Assembly (NCBI RefSeq): GCF_030811555.1
Contig: NZ_JAUSQZ010000001.1
Span: 4,833,241 to 4,897,240, forward strand
Length of the DNA: 64,000 nucleotides
Source: Kineosporia succinea
GTDB lineage: Bacteria; Actinomycetota; Actinomycetes; Actinomycetales; Kineosporiaceae
Reading direction: 5' to 3'
Each line of letters begins with the position of its first letter. Position 1 is the first letter of the stretch. A program made the translations under genes and the position numbers. Positions 31,884 through 40,268 of the stretch are shown here, piece by piece. The notes under the pieces were generated by a model. The model was not told where the DNA came from. It saw nothing but the letters and a program-made list of their open reading frames with translations, and made no database searches.

Positions 31884-32326
31884 CGGCCGGCCCGGAAGAC
31901 GCCCTGGACAAGCTGCTCGAGCTGGTCGTGCTGCTGAATGCCGACATGCGGCGGGATTTCGAGCGGCGGGGGCTGACGGCCGCCCGCACGCACGCGCTGT
32001 GGGTGCTGGCCGAGCTCGGCCCATCGTCGCAGCGGGCGCTGGCGCAGGCGCTGGGGGTGACGGCGCGCAACGTGACGGGGATCGTCGACGGACTGGTGGA
32101 GACCGGTTTCGTGACGCGGGAGCCGCATCCGGGCGACCGGCGGGCGACGCTGGTGACGTTCACGGCCAAGGGATCGGAGACCGTGGCCGATCTGCGGAAG
32201 GGGCAGAAGGTTCTCGCCGGGCAGCTTTTCGGTGACATGCCCACGGGCCGGTTCGCCGAGTTCGTCCAGGGGATGGACGACGTGCTCACCGTGATCCGAC
32301 GGGAACTGGACGCGGGCGCCCCCTGA
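31880..32326 (+). CDS. MarR family transcriptional regulator
   Basis: 148 residues, full length. The winged helix contains ARTHALWVLAELGPSSQRAL, AQALGVTARNVTGIVDGLVE and GFVTREPHPGDRRATLVTFT, with the wing Asp-Arg-Arg. GTG start within the stop of the membrane protein (GTGA). It probably regulates this two-gene operon. Ligand unknown. Confidence 0.9.
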   Translation: MTAGPEDALDKLLELVVLLNADMRRDFERRGLTAARTHALWVLAELGPSSQRALAQALGVTARNVTGIVDGLVETGFVTREPHPGDRRATLVTFTAKGSETVADLRKGQKVLAGQLFGDMPTGRFAEFVQGMDDVLTVIRRELDAGAP

Positions 32327-32476
32327 GCCCGGCGCGTCCACCATCGGGCATCTGTCGATCTGGACGCGGTGTGCGTCAGTGACCGTGGGCCGCCACATCC
32401 CTTCAGTGCCTCTTCAGCGGGTCACGATCGAATGCCAGAATCGGGGCGATCGGGGCGGAGCTGAGGAGGACGGGCC

Positions 32477-33568
32477 GTGCGACACTGCACGCGGTGCGGG
32501 GCACCGCTGGAGAACACCTGGCGGTTCTGCGCCCGCTGCGCCGCGCCGGTGCCGGATCCTCCGCAACCGTCGGCGCCGGCGGGACACGCGCCCCGACCGG
32601 CCCAGGCGTGGGAGCAGGACGCCACCGTCATCGGCACCGTGCCCCGGGCCACGAAGTCCTCGCCGGCGGATCTGGCCGGCCGGCTCGCGTCCGTCGTCGC
32701 CGTCCTCGGGGCGGTCGGGGCGCTGCTGGCTCTGTTCGTGCCGTACGACGGTGAGGGCACGCGGCTGATCGAAGACGCCGTCACCGTCTGGTTCAACCTC
32801 CCGACCCTGGTGGCGTGGGGGCTGGGGGCCGGGCTGACGGTGGCGCGCTCCACCCGGCCGACCGGGGCCGTGCTCCTCAGCGCCGTCACCCTGGTCTGGC
32901 TCCCGGCGTACCTCAACGACATCGAGGCGCTGGTGGCCTCGCGCAGCACCCTCGGCCCGGGGCAGCTCATCTCGTTCGCCTCGACCGCACTGCTGCTGGT
33001 TGCCGGTCTGGTCGCGGTCGGCGCCGCGGGAGTGCGCTTCACGACGGGCACCGGGGCCTGGATCCTGGCTGCGGCCGGTGCGGTGCTGATCGGGGCCGTC
33101 GGATCCGCCCTGCCCAGCCGCGAGATCCTCGTGACCAGCGTGGAGAGCCAGGACATCCGTGGGGGGATCGAGGTCGCGCGCAGCCGGTGCTGCAGCCTCG
33201 GTGAGCAGTCCGGGTGGTCGGCGACGTCACTGCTGCTCACGATGCTGGTGGCCGTGTTCGTGGTGGTCGTCGCCGGATCCATGGCTCGGACATCGCTCGT
33301 GGTGGCGGGTTTCGGCGGGGTCGCGGCTGCGCTGGCCGGGTCGGTGTTCCTGCTCGTGCTGCAGCTGCGCACCGATCGGGTGCTGCCCCTGCTGAGCCAG
33401 GACCTGCGCGACCTGCTCGCGGCCGGCCGCGTGGAGCTCCGGATCCACGGTCTGCCCGGACTCTGGCTGCAGGTGGCCGGGCTGGTGCTGCTCGCGGGTG
33501 TGGCGATCGGCCGCGGGCTTGTTCGGCCCGGCGCTAGAGAGGCTGCGGCGCGGTCGACGACTCGATGA
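32477..33568 (+). CDS. Zinc-ribbon polytopic membrane protein
   Basis: 363 residues. The N-terminus is a zinc ribbon (HCTRCGAPLENTWRFCARC: CxxC...CxxC). A Pro-rich linker follows, then about seven hydrophobic segments from residue 70 on (for instance RLASVVAVLGAVGALLALFV, LLVAGLVAVGAAGVRF, LVLLAGVAIGRGLV). No enzyme motif. Its 3' end overlaps the convergent GntR gene by 35 bases. Function unknown. Confidence 0.75.
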   Translation: MRHCTRCGAPLENTWRFCARCAAPVPDPPQPSAPAGHAPRPAQAWEQDATVIGTVPRATKSSPADLAGRLASVVAVLGAVGALLALFVPYDGEGTRLIEDAVTVWFNLPTLVAWGLGAGLTVARSTRPTGAVLLSAVTLVWLPAYLNDIEALVASRSTLGPGQLISFASTALLLVAGLVAVGAAGVRFTTGTGAWILAAAGAVLIGAVGSALPSREILVTSVESQDIRGGIEVARSRCCSLGEQSGWSATSLLLTMLVAVFVVVVAGSMARTSLVVAGFGGVAAALAGSVFLLVLQLRTDRVLPLLSQDLRDLLAAGRVELRIHGLPGLWLQVAGLVLLAGVAIGRGLVRPGAREAAARSTTR

Positions 33569-34220
33569 TCGAGAATCCCCGGCCCCGCAGCCGCCGCCTC
33601 TCGCCGTCGAGGTGACTGAGCAGGCGCTCGCGGGTGCCCCGGCAGTGCGAGACGACGCGCTCGGCGGCCAGTTCCGCGTCCCGGTCGGTGACCGCGGCGA
33701 TGATGGCCAGGTGCTCGTCTTGGGCCTGGGCCCGGGAGGTGGCCGACTGCACCTCCAGCCATCGGGTGCGGCTGAGGCGGGTCAGGGCCCCGCTCATGCC
33801 GTCGGCCAGGAACCGGTTGCGCGAGAGCCGGGCCAGGGCCACGTGGAAGTCACCGCCCTCACGCAGCACGGTCTCCTCGTCGTCACTGTGTGAGCGGGCG
33901 AGATCGCCCAGGGCGTCGAGCTCTTCGGCCTCGGCGCGCTCGACGGCCAGGCGCACCGACGCGGACTCCAGCGCCTCCCGGTACTCCATCACCGCGCGGA
34001 CCTCGGCCAGGTCGATCGGGGTGACCTGCCAGCCGCGGCCGGCCCGCTGGGTGAGCCCCTCGTTGGCCAGGCTCATCAGCGCTGCGCGGATCGGGGTGCG
34101 GGAGGCCTTCAGCATCGATTCCAGCCCCCGCTCACTGAGTTTCTCGCCGGGCATGAGTTTCAGCGACAGGATCGCCGCCCTCAGGACGGAGTAGGGCGTG
34201 GCCTCGGCGGCGGTTGTCAT
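33534..34220 (-). CDS. GntR/FadR-type regulator (FCD domain)
   Basis: 228 residues from the ATG at 34220. The N-terminal winged helix is LRAAILSLKLMPGEKLSERG, ASRTPIRAALMSLANEGLTQ and GRGWQVTPID. The C-terminal FCD domain has DFHVALARLSRNRFLADGM and the metal-binding His in EHLAIIAAV and RVVSHCRG. FCD regulators usually bind organic acids. It is divergent from the MFS transporter with a perfect palindrome between them, so it very probably controls transport by that gene and its own expression. Confidence 0.9.
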   Translation of the reverse strand: MTTAAEATPYSVLRAAILSLKLMPGEKLSERGLESMLKASRTPIRAALMSLANEGLTQRAGRGWQVTPIDLAEVRAVMEYREALESASVRLAVERAEAEELDALGDLARSHSDDEETVLREGGDFHVALARLSRNRFLADGMSGALTRLSRTRWLEVQSATSRAQAQDEHLAIIAAVTDRDAELAAERVVSHCRGTRERLLSHLDGERRRLRGRGFSIIESSTAPQPL

Positions 34221-34231
34221 GTCGAGATCCT

Positions 34232-34243
34232 TTGGTATACCAA
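34232..34243. promoter_or_regulatory. GntR operator TTGGTATACCAA
   Basis: A 12-bp perfect palindrome 12 bases upstream of the GntR start and 37 bases before the MFS start. TTGGTATACCAA is the form of site bound by FadR-subfamily GntR proteins (the TNGTNNNACNA type). It would let one dimer repress both genes. Confidence 0.75.
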
Positions 34244-34279
34244 TTGGGTACGCCATTACGGTACCGCAAGGAGATCCCG

Positions 34280-35605
34280 ATGAACGCCCCACCCGCCGAG
34301 ACCGTGCCCCGTGCTGCCTGGCGCATGCTCGGCCTCGGGGTCGCGGCCCAGGCCGCGGGCGTGCTGCTGACCAGCATCCCGGCCTACCTGATCCCGTTGC
34401 TGCACGTCGAGCGGGGGGAGTCGCTGGCCAGTGCGGGATGGCTGGCCGCCGCCCCCAACATCGGGCTGGTGTTCACCCTGGTGCTGTGGGGAGTACTGGC
34501 CGACCGGTATGCCGAACGCTGGGTGCTGGTCGCCGGACTGGCGCTGAGCTCGGGTTTCGCCCTGGTCGCGGCACCCGTCGACGACCTGTGGTGGCTGGCC
34601 GGGCTGCTGCTCCTGGGCGGCGGGGCCACGGCCTGCACCAGTGCCACGAGCGGCAAGATCGTCGCGGCCTGGTTCCCGCGCTCGCGGCGGGGGCTGGCCA
34701 TGGGGATCCGGCAGATGTCGCAGCCGCTGGGGGTGGCCGTCGCGGCGCTGGTCGTGCCGCCGCTGGCCGGCCGGTTCGGCACCGGGGCGCCGCTGCTGCT
34801 GGCCGGGATCTGCCTGGGCGTTCTGGCCTTCGCGTGTGCGGTCGGGATCGCGAACGGGCCCGCCGCGCAGGCACAGACGGACCCGGGAACCCCGCTGCGC
34901 GCGTCCGCCGGCCTGGCCGCGGACCGCAGCGGACCCGCGTCCTCACGCCCGGGAGCGAAAGGTGACGTACACGCGTCCTCGGGCCTGGGGACGGACCGCG
35001 ACGCACCCGCGAGCCCCGTCGACCCGAATCCCTATCGGGGCAACCGTTTTCTGGCTCGCATCCACCTGGTCTCGCTCCTGCTGGTCGTGCCGCAGTTCAC
35101 GCTGAGCACGTTCGGGCTGGTCTGGCTGACGGTCGGGCAGGGCTGGGACCCGACGGCGGCCGGGTTGATGATCGCGATCGCGCAGTTCACCGGCGGAATC
35201 GGCCGGATCCTGGTGGGTTCCGCCAGCGACCGGGTCGGAAGCCGGGTGCGCGTCCTGCGGCTCGTGGCGGTGAGCTGCGTGCTGGTCATGCTGGCGCTGG
35301 CCGTGACGAGCGCCCTTGACCGGGGCCTGGTCTCGGGGATCCTGCTGATCGTGGCGACCACGGTCAGCGTGGCCGACAACGGGCTGGCGTTCACGTCGAT
35401 CGTCGAGGCGGCCGGGTCGTCGTGGTCGGGCAAGGCGGTCGGGATCCAGAACACCGGGCAGTATGTCGCGGCCTCGGCGGTGGGGCCGGGGATCGGGGCG
35501 CTGATCGCGCTGGCCGGATACCCGCTGGCGTTCGCGCTGGTGGCGGTGATGCCGCTGCTGTCGATCCCGCTGGTGCCGGCCCGGGACCAGCACCGGACGG
35601 GCTGA
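34280..35605 (+). CDS. MFS transporter
   Basis: 441 residues with about 12 membrane segments. The loop after TM2 is LWGVLADRYAERW, the MFS motif A, and its counterpart IGRILVGSASDRVGSRVRVL is in the second half. Between the halves lies a 60-residue Ala/Gly/Pro/Asp-rich loop with repeated ASSGLGTDRDAPAS-like units. AAGGAG precedes the ATG by 6-7 bases. The FCD-type GntR gene divergent from it suggests a carboxylate or similar substrate, imported or exported. Confidence 0.85.
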   Translation: MNAPPAETVPRAAWRMLGLGVAAQAAGVLLTSIPAYLIPLLHVERGESLASAGWLAAAPNIGLVFTLVLWGVLADRYAERWVLVAGLALSSGFALVAAPVDDLWWLAGLLLLGGGATACTSATSGKIVAAWFPRSRRGLAMGIRQMSQPLGVAVAALVVPPLAGRFGTGAPLLLAGICLGVLAFACAVGIANGPAAQAQTDPGTPLRASAGLAADRSGPASSRPGAKGDVHASSGLGTDRDAPASPVDPNPYRGNRFLARIHLVSLLLVVPQFTLSTFGLVWLTVGQGWDPTAAGLMIAIAQFTGGIGRILVGSASDRVGSRVRVLRLVAVSCVLVMLALAVTSALDRGLVSGILLIVATTVSVADNGLAFTSIVEAAGSSWSGKAVGIQNTGQYVAASAVGPGIGALIALAGYPLAFALVAVMPLLSIPLVPARDQHRTG

Positions 35606-35652
35606 CGCGAATCTTCAAGACGAACGCCGTTCAGGTCCTTAGCGTCGTGCCC

Positions 35653-36048
35653 ATGACGGAGATCGTGGCATCGTTCGAGATCAAGCGCTGGGACGCGGAG
35701 GTCTATCAGGAACCGGCCGAGGGGCAGACGCTCAGCCAGGTGCTGGTGGAGAAGGAGTTCTCCGGAGCGGTCACCGGTACCAGTGTGGCCCGGCTGCTGG
35801 CGGCCCGGTCCGAGGGCGGTCAGGGGTACGTCGCCAGTGAGCGTTTCGAGGGTTCCGTCGACGGACGTTCGGGTGCCCTGGTCTATCAGCACGGCGGCAT
35901 CGTGGGCGGCGGGGTGGGGACGTCGTTCGGGAACGTCGTTCCTGGTTGCGGCACGGGCGAACTCGAGGGGGCGACGGGGTCGGTGGAGTTCCGGCACGAC
36001 GAGAACGGCGCTGCGGTGACGTTCGTGCTCACGTTCGTCGGGGCGTGA
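35653..36048 (+). CDS. DUF3224 family protein
   Basis: 131 residues, beta-rich. MTEIVASFEIKRWDAEVYQE, VEKEFSGAVTGTSVARLLAA, GYVASERFEGSVDGRSGALV and GSVEFRHDENGAAVTFVLTF match the allene-oxide-cyclase-like DUF3224 proteins from memory. These small barrels often have unknown function in actinomycetes; no catalytic residue is obvious. It follows the MFS gene by 47 bases and may be co-transcribed. Confidence 0.8.
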   Translation: MTEIVASFEIKRWDAEVYQEPAEGQTLSQVLVEKEFSGAVTGTSVARLLAARSEGGQGYVASERFEGSVDGRSGALVYQHGGIVGGGVGTSFGNVVPGCGTGELEGATGSVEFRHDENGAAVTFVLTFVGA

Positions 36049-36085
36049 GAACTCCGGCCGGGGTCGGTGAACCGGATTCGCTAGA

Positions 36086-36817
36086 ATGGCCTGCGTGCTG
36101 GTGCGTCGCGCGTACGTCGAGAATGCCGATCTGGACACCTGGCCGTACACGGTTCCCGCGGTCACCGACCTGGCCGAGCAGGGTCTGACGTTCACGCGGC
36201 CGGTCACGTTCCTGGTGGGGGAGAACGGGTCCGGCAAGTCGACGGTGGCCGAGGCCCTGGCGGAATCGTTCGGCCTGGATCCGCACGGGGGCAAGGCGGG
36301 CACGAAATACGCCTCGCACCGCGAGATGTCGATCCTGGGCGAGGCGCTGAAACTCTCCACGTCGCCGGCCGGGCAGAACATGCGCTCGGGCCCGCGCAAG
36401 GCTCGCAGCGGGTTCTTCCTGCGCGGCGAGACGGCGATGGGGATGATGTCCGCGCGCAGTGGCTGGCCCGGGTACTGGGAGGGCGACACCGACACGATGA
36501 GCCACGGTGAGGGCTTCCTGACCGTGTTCGACGCGATGTTCGCCCGCCCGGGCTTCTACGTGCTCGACGAGCCGGAGTCGGCGCTGTCGTTCAGCTCCTC
36601 GCTGCGGCTCGTCGAGCTGCTGCACCGGCTGGGACGCACCGGGGCCCAGGTGGTCTGCGCGACCCACTCACCGATCCTGGCGAGCACCCCGGGAGCGGCG
36701 ATCTACGAGTTCAGCGCCAACGGCATCGCGTCGGTGGCCTGGGAGGACCTGCTGATCGTGGAGCACTGGCGCCGGTACCTGGACGCACCGCAGTCCTATC
36801 TGCGGCATCTGCTGTAA
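36086..36817 (+). CDS. AAA/ABC-type ATPase (YvrP-like single-domain)
   Basis: 243 residues. PVTFLVGENGSGKSTVAEAL is Walker A (residues 39-58), GFYVLDEPESALSFSSSLRL is Walker B and D-loop, and VVCATHSPILASTPGA gives the switch His. The ABC signature is weak (TMSHGEGFL). It is the stand-alone soluble ATPase type found in many bacteria, with no permease beside it. A TAGAAT at 36082-36087 is an excellent -10 box that overlaps the ATG, so the real start may be the leaderless GTG at 36095. It converges with the regulator at 36823, with only 5 bases between stops. Confidence 0.8.
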   Translation: MACVLVRRAYVENADLDTWPYTVPAVTDLAEQGLTFTRPVTFLVGENGSGKSTVAEALAESFGLDPHGGKAGTKYASHREMSILGEALKLSTSPAGQNMRSGPRKARSGFFLRGETAMGMMSARSGWPGYWEGDTDTMSHGEGFLTVFDAMFARPGFYVLDEPESALSFSSSLRLVELLHRLGRTGAQVVCATHSPILASTPGAAIYEFSANGIASVAWEDLLIVEHWRRYLDAPQSYLRHLL

Positions 36818-36822
36818 CCGGC

Positions 36823-37551
36823 CTACGGCCAGGTGATGTGCTGTTCCCGCACCTCCGGGTGCTTCTTCTCGGCCCAGGCCTGGTCCTCGTCCATGTGGGC
36901 GGTCATCTCCTCGGAGGCCACCTCGGGCCGGCCCTGGGCGATCGCCTCGTAGATGCGGTGATGGGCCCGAAGTACGCTCTGGCGGCGGCGGATCGGCTGT
37001 TCGACGCTCACAGTGTGATCGGTGAGGTCGATGGCGCCGAGCAGGAACCCGAACAGCGAATTGTCGCTCGACCAGGCGATGGCCTGGTGGAAACGGCGAT
37101 TCGCGTCGAGGTACGCCGGGGTGTCGTCGAGGCCCTCCTCCATGTCGGCGAGCGTCTGCTGCAGCTCCAGCAACCGGGTCGGGGTGGCGCGCCGGGCGGC
37201 CAGGCGGGCCATCAGCGGCTCCAGTGCCGAGCGGGCCTCGGTGATCACCCGGTGCCGGGCGTCGTCGAACTGCAGCACCAGGGCCAGGGTGGTGGCCAGG
37301 TTGCCGGCGGTCGGTTTCTGGATCACGGGCCCGCCTCCGGGGCCCGGTTTGAGGGTCAACACTCCTTGCAGCTCCAGGAATCTCAGCGATTCCCGCAGCG
37401 TGCCGCGACCTGTCTCGTACGAGTGCATCATCGAGCGCTCGGGGGGCAGCTTCTGCCCCGGGCCGAGCCCCTGCTGCTCGATGTCCCGCACGATGCGCTG
37501 CGCCAGCAGCAGCGCGGTCTTCTGCGGCTTGGTCGAACCGGTGTTCACCAC
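36823..37551 (-). CDS. GntR/FadR-type regulator (FCD domain)
   Basis: 242 residues, GTG start. The winged helix is ALLLAQRIVRDIEQQGLGPG, QKLPPERSMMHSYETGRGTL and RFLELQGVLTLKPGPGGGP. The FCD domain has ANRRFHQAIAWSSDNSLFGF and HHRIYEAIAQGRPEVASEEM. It faces away from the peptidase gene at 37813 across a 260-base gap, which contains no other gene. Ligand unknown. Confidence 0.88.
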   Translation of the reverse strand: MVNTGSTKPQKTALLLAQRIVRDIEQQGLGPGQKLPPERSMMHSYETGRGTLRESLRFLELQGVLTLKPGPGGGPVIQKPTAGNLATTLALVLQFDDARHRVITEARSALEPLMARLAARRATPTRLLELQQTLADMEEGLDDTPAYLDANRRFHQAIAWSSDNSLFGFLLGAIDLTDHTVSVEQPIRRRQSVLRAHHRIYEAIAQGRPEVASEEMTAHMDEDQAWAEKKHPEVREQHITWP

Positions 37552-37812
37552 GATTGAGATGTGCTCCTTCCCCGCATCGGTGGATCGTACTGCCTTCCGT
37601 ACCGATTGCCGGGGCTGAGTGCATTGCCGCGATTGGCCCTACATGCGCCCCTGGACTGGCGAAACCCGCCCGTCGGCGAGGTCGCTCGCGGCATCCTTCG
37701 GGGAGGTCGACGCCAGGGAGGGGGTGTCATTTTCGACCATATTTGTGCAGAATGTCCGCGTCCCCCATCGGGACGAGAATCGAGTCAACCCTGACGAACG
37801 GATTTCTCGACC

Positions 37813-39339
37813 ATGCGAAGAGGATCGATCCGAACGGTCATGACCGCGACAGCCACCGCCGTCGCGTTGACACTGGGCTCCGGGGTGGCCGACGCGGCCG
37901 CGACGCCGGGCTCGCCGGGGGTGGGGGACGTCTACTTCCCCGACTACGGCAACGGCGGCTACGACGTCGGGCACTACGACGTGCGGCTGCGTTACCAGCC
38001 GAAAACCGACCAGCTCACCGGCACCACCACGATCCTGGCCGAAACCACCCAGGAACTGTCCCGTTTCAACCTCGATTTCGCGCTCGACGTGACCTCGGTG
38101 CGGGTCAACAACCGGGCCGCCACGTTCCACCGTGAGGGGGCGCACGAGCTGGTCGTGACGCCGGCCCGGGCCATCCCCAAGGGCGGCGACCTGACGGTCG
38201 TGGTGCAGTACGCCGGGATTCCCTCCTCGGTGAAGGTTTCCGGGTTCACCGGCTGGACGCGCACGAGTGACGGGGCCCTGGCGGTGAACGAGCCGGAGAG
38301 CGCCTGGTGGTGGTTCCCGAGCAACGACCACCCGACCGACAAGGCCACCTACGACGTGTCGGTGCTGGTGCCCGACGACGTGCAGGCCATCAGCAACGGC
38401 ACCCTCACCGGTGGGCCGGTCAAGGAGCTCAACGGCTGGGACCGCTGGTCCTGGCGCTCGGCCAAACCGCAGGCGACCTACCTGACCTTCCTGGCCGTCG
38501 GGCACTACGACATCGAGTCCGACACCGCGGCCGACGGTTCGCCGATCGTCAACGCGTACTCGACGTCTCTGGGTGAGTTCGACGGGGCGGCCCGGGCGAG
38601 CGTCAACCGCACCAACGAGGTCATCGAGACCGAGGAGAACTGGTTCGGCGACTACCCGTTCGAGGCACAGGGGGGTGTGGTGGCTCCGCCGGCGGCCCTC
38701 GGGTTCGCGCTGGAGACACAGACCCGGCCGGTCTACGACGGGCGGTTCTGGCGTCGCGGCGGCAACACCTACGTGGTGGCGCACGAGCTGGCGCACCAGT
38801 GGTTCGGGGACTCGGTGTCGCTCGGTCAGTGGAGGGACATCTGGCTGAACGAGGGTTTCGCCAGCTACGCCGAGTGGCTCTGGTCGGACCACGAGGGGGA
38901 GGGCACCCCGCAGGAACTGTTCGACTACACCTACGCCAGTTACCCCGAGGACGACCCGTTCTGGCAGGTCCTGCCCGGCGATCCCGGTGCCGACAAGGTG
39001 TTCGACGGTGCCGTGTACGACCGTGGGGCCCTGACGGTTCAGGCGCTGCGGGTGCAGATCGGTGACGAGGCGTTCTTCGAGCTGCTGCGGACCTGGCTGG
39101 CGTCGCACCGGTACGGCGACGGCACCACGGGCGAGTTCATCGCGCTGGCCGAGAAGATCTCCGGGCAACAGCTGGACTCGCTGTTCGACACCTGGCTCTT
39201 CACGGCCGGGCGCCCGGACCTGTCGGCGACCACGAAGCTGGCCCGGACGTCGGTCGCGGACACCGATGCGACGCCGGTGAAGCCGAAGTCGTTCGACAAG
39301 ATCCAGGCCGTGCACGAGGCTCACGCCGCGCTCTCGTAA
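37813..39339 (+). CDS. Secreted M1-family zinc aminopeptidase
   Basis: 508 residues. A Sec signal peptide (SIRTVMTATATAVALTLGSG, cleavage near ADAAA) is followed by the beta-saddle domain (YDVRLRYQPKTDQLTGTTTI). The catalytic zinc site HELAHQW lies at residues 324-330, and the third ligand Glu347 in NEGFASYAEW gives the HExxH-x18-E pattern. The substrate-recognition GxMEN loop appears in altered form as GVVAPPAALGF. The C-terminal ERAP1-like domain is missing, as in the short secreted actinobacterial M1 enzymes. Probably digests extracellular peptides. Confidence 0.88.
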   Translation: MRRGSIRTVMTATATAVALTLGSGVADAAATPGSPGVGDVYFPDYGNGGYDVGHYDVRLRYQPKTDQLTGTTTILAETTQELSRFNLDFALDVTSVRVNNRAATFHREGAHELVVTPARAIPKGGDLTVVVQYAGIPSSVKVSGFTGWTRTSDGALAVNEPESAWWWFPSNDHPTDKATYDVSVLVPDDVQAISNGTLTGGPVKELNGWDRWSWRSAKPQATYLTFLAVGHYDIESDTAADGSPIVNAYSTSLGEFDGAARASVNRTNEVIETEENWFGDYPFEAQGGVVAPPAALGFALETQTRPVYDGRFWRRGGNTYVVAHELAHQWFGDSVSLGQWRDIWLNEGFASYAEWLWSDHEGEGTPQELFDYTYASYPEDDPFWQVLPGDPGADKVFDGAVYDRGALTVQALRVQIGDEAFFELLRTWLASHRYGDGTTGEFIALAEKISGQQLDSLFDTWLFTAGRPDLSATTKLARTSVADTDATPVKPKSFDKIQAVHEAHAALS

Positions 39340-39376
39340 CCGTCCCGGTTCCGCACTTTTCGGGCGGAGAGACAAG

Positions 39377-39409
39377 GACCCCCCTATGCCGAAACGGTAT
39401 AGGGGGGTC
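39377..39409 (+). terminator. Rho-independent terminator after the M1 peptidase
   Basis: A 15-bp stem (GACCCCCCTATGCCG with its complement, one G-T pair) and AAA loop, followed by TCTTCTG. It closes the M1 transcript. Confidence 0.85.
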
Positions 39410-39447
39410 TTCTGCGTCCTGCTCGTGATCGCGGTACAACGCTGTTC

Positions 39448-40176
39448 GTGACCGCCCTCGACTACGACAACCTCAGTGGCCGCCCGCCGGGGGCGCTGCT
39501 CGCGGCCCTGAGCCGTCTCTCGCGGCGCGTGCGGTCGGTGCAGGACCAGGTGGGCCCGTTCGCGGAGGCCTGGCGTTCGGCGAATGCCCGGGAGCTGTCG
39601 CAGGGGTCGGGACCGCTGTGGGTCGCGCTGGGCGACAGCATGACCCAGGGCATCGGTGCGCCCGACCCGATGCTCGGGTACGTGGGGCAGCTGGCTTCCC
39701 GATGGCGGACGCGTGGGGACGAGTTCCGTCTGCTGAACCTGAGTTTCAGTGGGGCCCGGGTCGCGGACGTGATCGACCGGCAGTGGCCGGCCGCGGTGAG
39801 GATCGCGAGCGGTCCGGGCCTGGAGATCGGCCGGGTCACCCTGCTGATCGGCTCGAACGACCTGTTGCGGGCGCAGTTCCGGTCCGCGTTGCCGGGTGAC
39901 GTCCGGCGGTTGCTCGACCGGCTCCCGGACGGGACGGCGGTGGGCACGCTGCCCAACCCGCAGGCAGCCGGGCTCAACGCGGTCGTCGATCGGGCCGCCG
40001 GCCGGGTGCGGGTGGCGGAGCTACGCCGTACGGGTACGGGATGGGCCTGGCGCGGCAAGCTGTCGCCCGATCTGTTCCATCCCAACGAGCACGGCTATGC
40101 GGTGCTGGCGAGCGCGTTCGAGCGGGCCTTCGACGAACCGGTGCCCGGCGGTGACGGGCGGCCGGCGAGTCGGTGA
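39448..40176 (+). CDS. SGNH/GDSL-family hydrolase
   Basis: 242 residues. Block I is LWVALGDSMTQG with the nucleophile Ser (residue about 63). Block III is LLIGSNDLL with the oxyanion Asn. Block V is LFHPNEHGYAVLA with the catalytic His. No signal peptide, so it is probably cytoplasmic; esters or acyl groups are usual substrates. TACAAC at 39435-39440 sits about 8 bases before the GTG, which suggests a leaderless transcript. Confidence 0.85.
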   Translation: MTALDYDNLSGRPPGALLAALSRLSRRVRSVQDQVGPFAEAWRSANARELSQGSGPLWVALGDSMTQGIGAPDPMLGYVGQLASRWRTRGDEFRLLNLSFSGARVADVIDRQWPAAVRIASGPGLEIGRVTLLIGSNDLLRAQFRSALPGDVRRLLDRLPDGTAVGTLPNPQAAGLNAVVDRAAGRVRVAELRRTGTGWAWRGKLSPDLFHPNEHGYAVLASAFERAFDEPVPGGDGRPASR

Positions 40177-40183
40177 GGCCCTG

Positions 40184-40239
40184 GCCGGAGCCGGAGCCGG
40201 GGCCGGAGCCGGGGCCGGGGCCAGGGCCGGGGGCCGGGG
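40184..40239. repeat. GCCGGA/GCCGGGG short tandem repeat
   Basis: About nine degenerate copies of a 6-bp unit (GGAGCC / GGGGCC) between the SGNH hydrolase stop and the convergent SMC-like gene. It may act as a spacer or weak terminator. Confidence 0.7.
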
Positions 40240-40268
40240 ATCACGGACCTGGCCCCCGCGTGTCGTGC

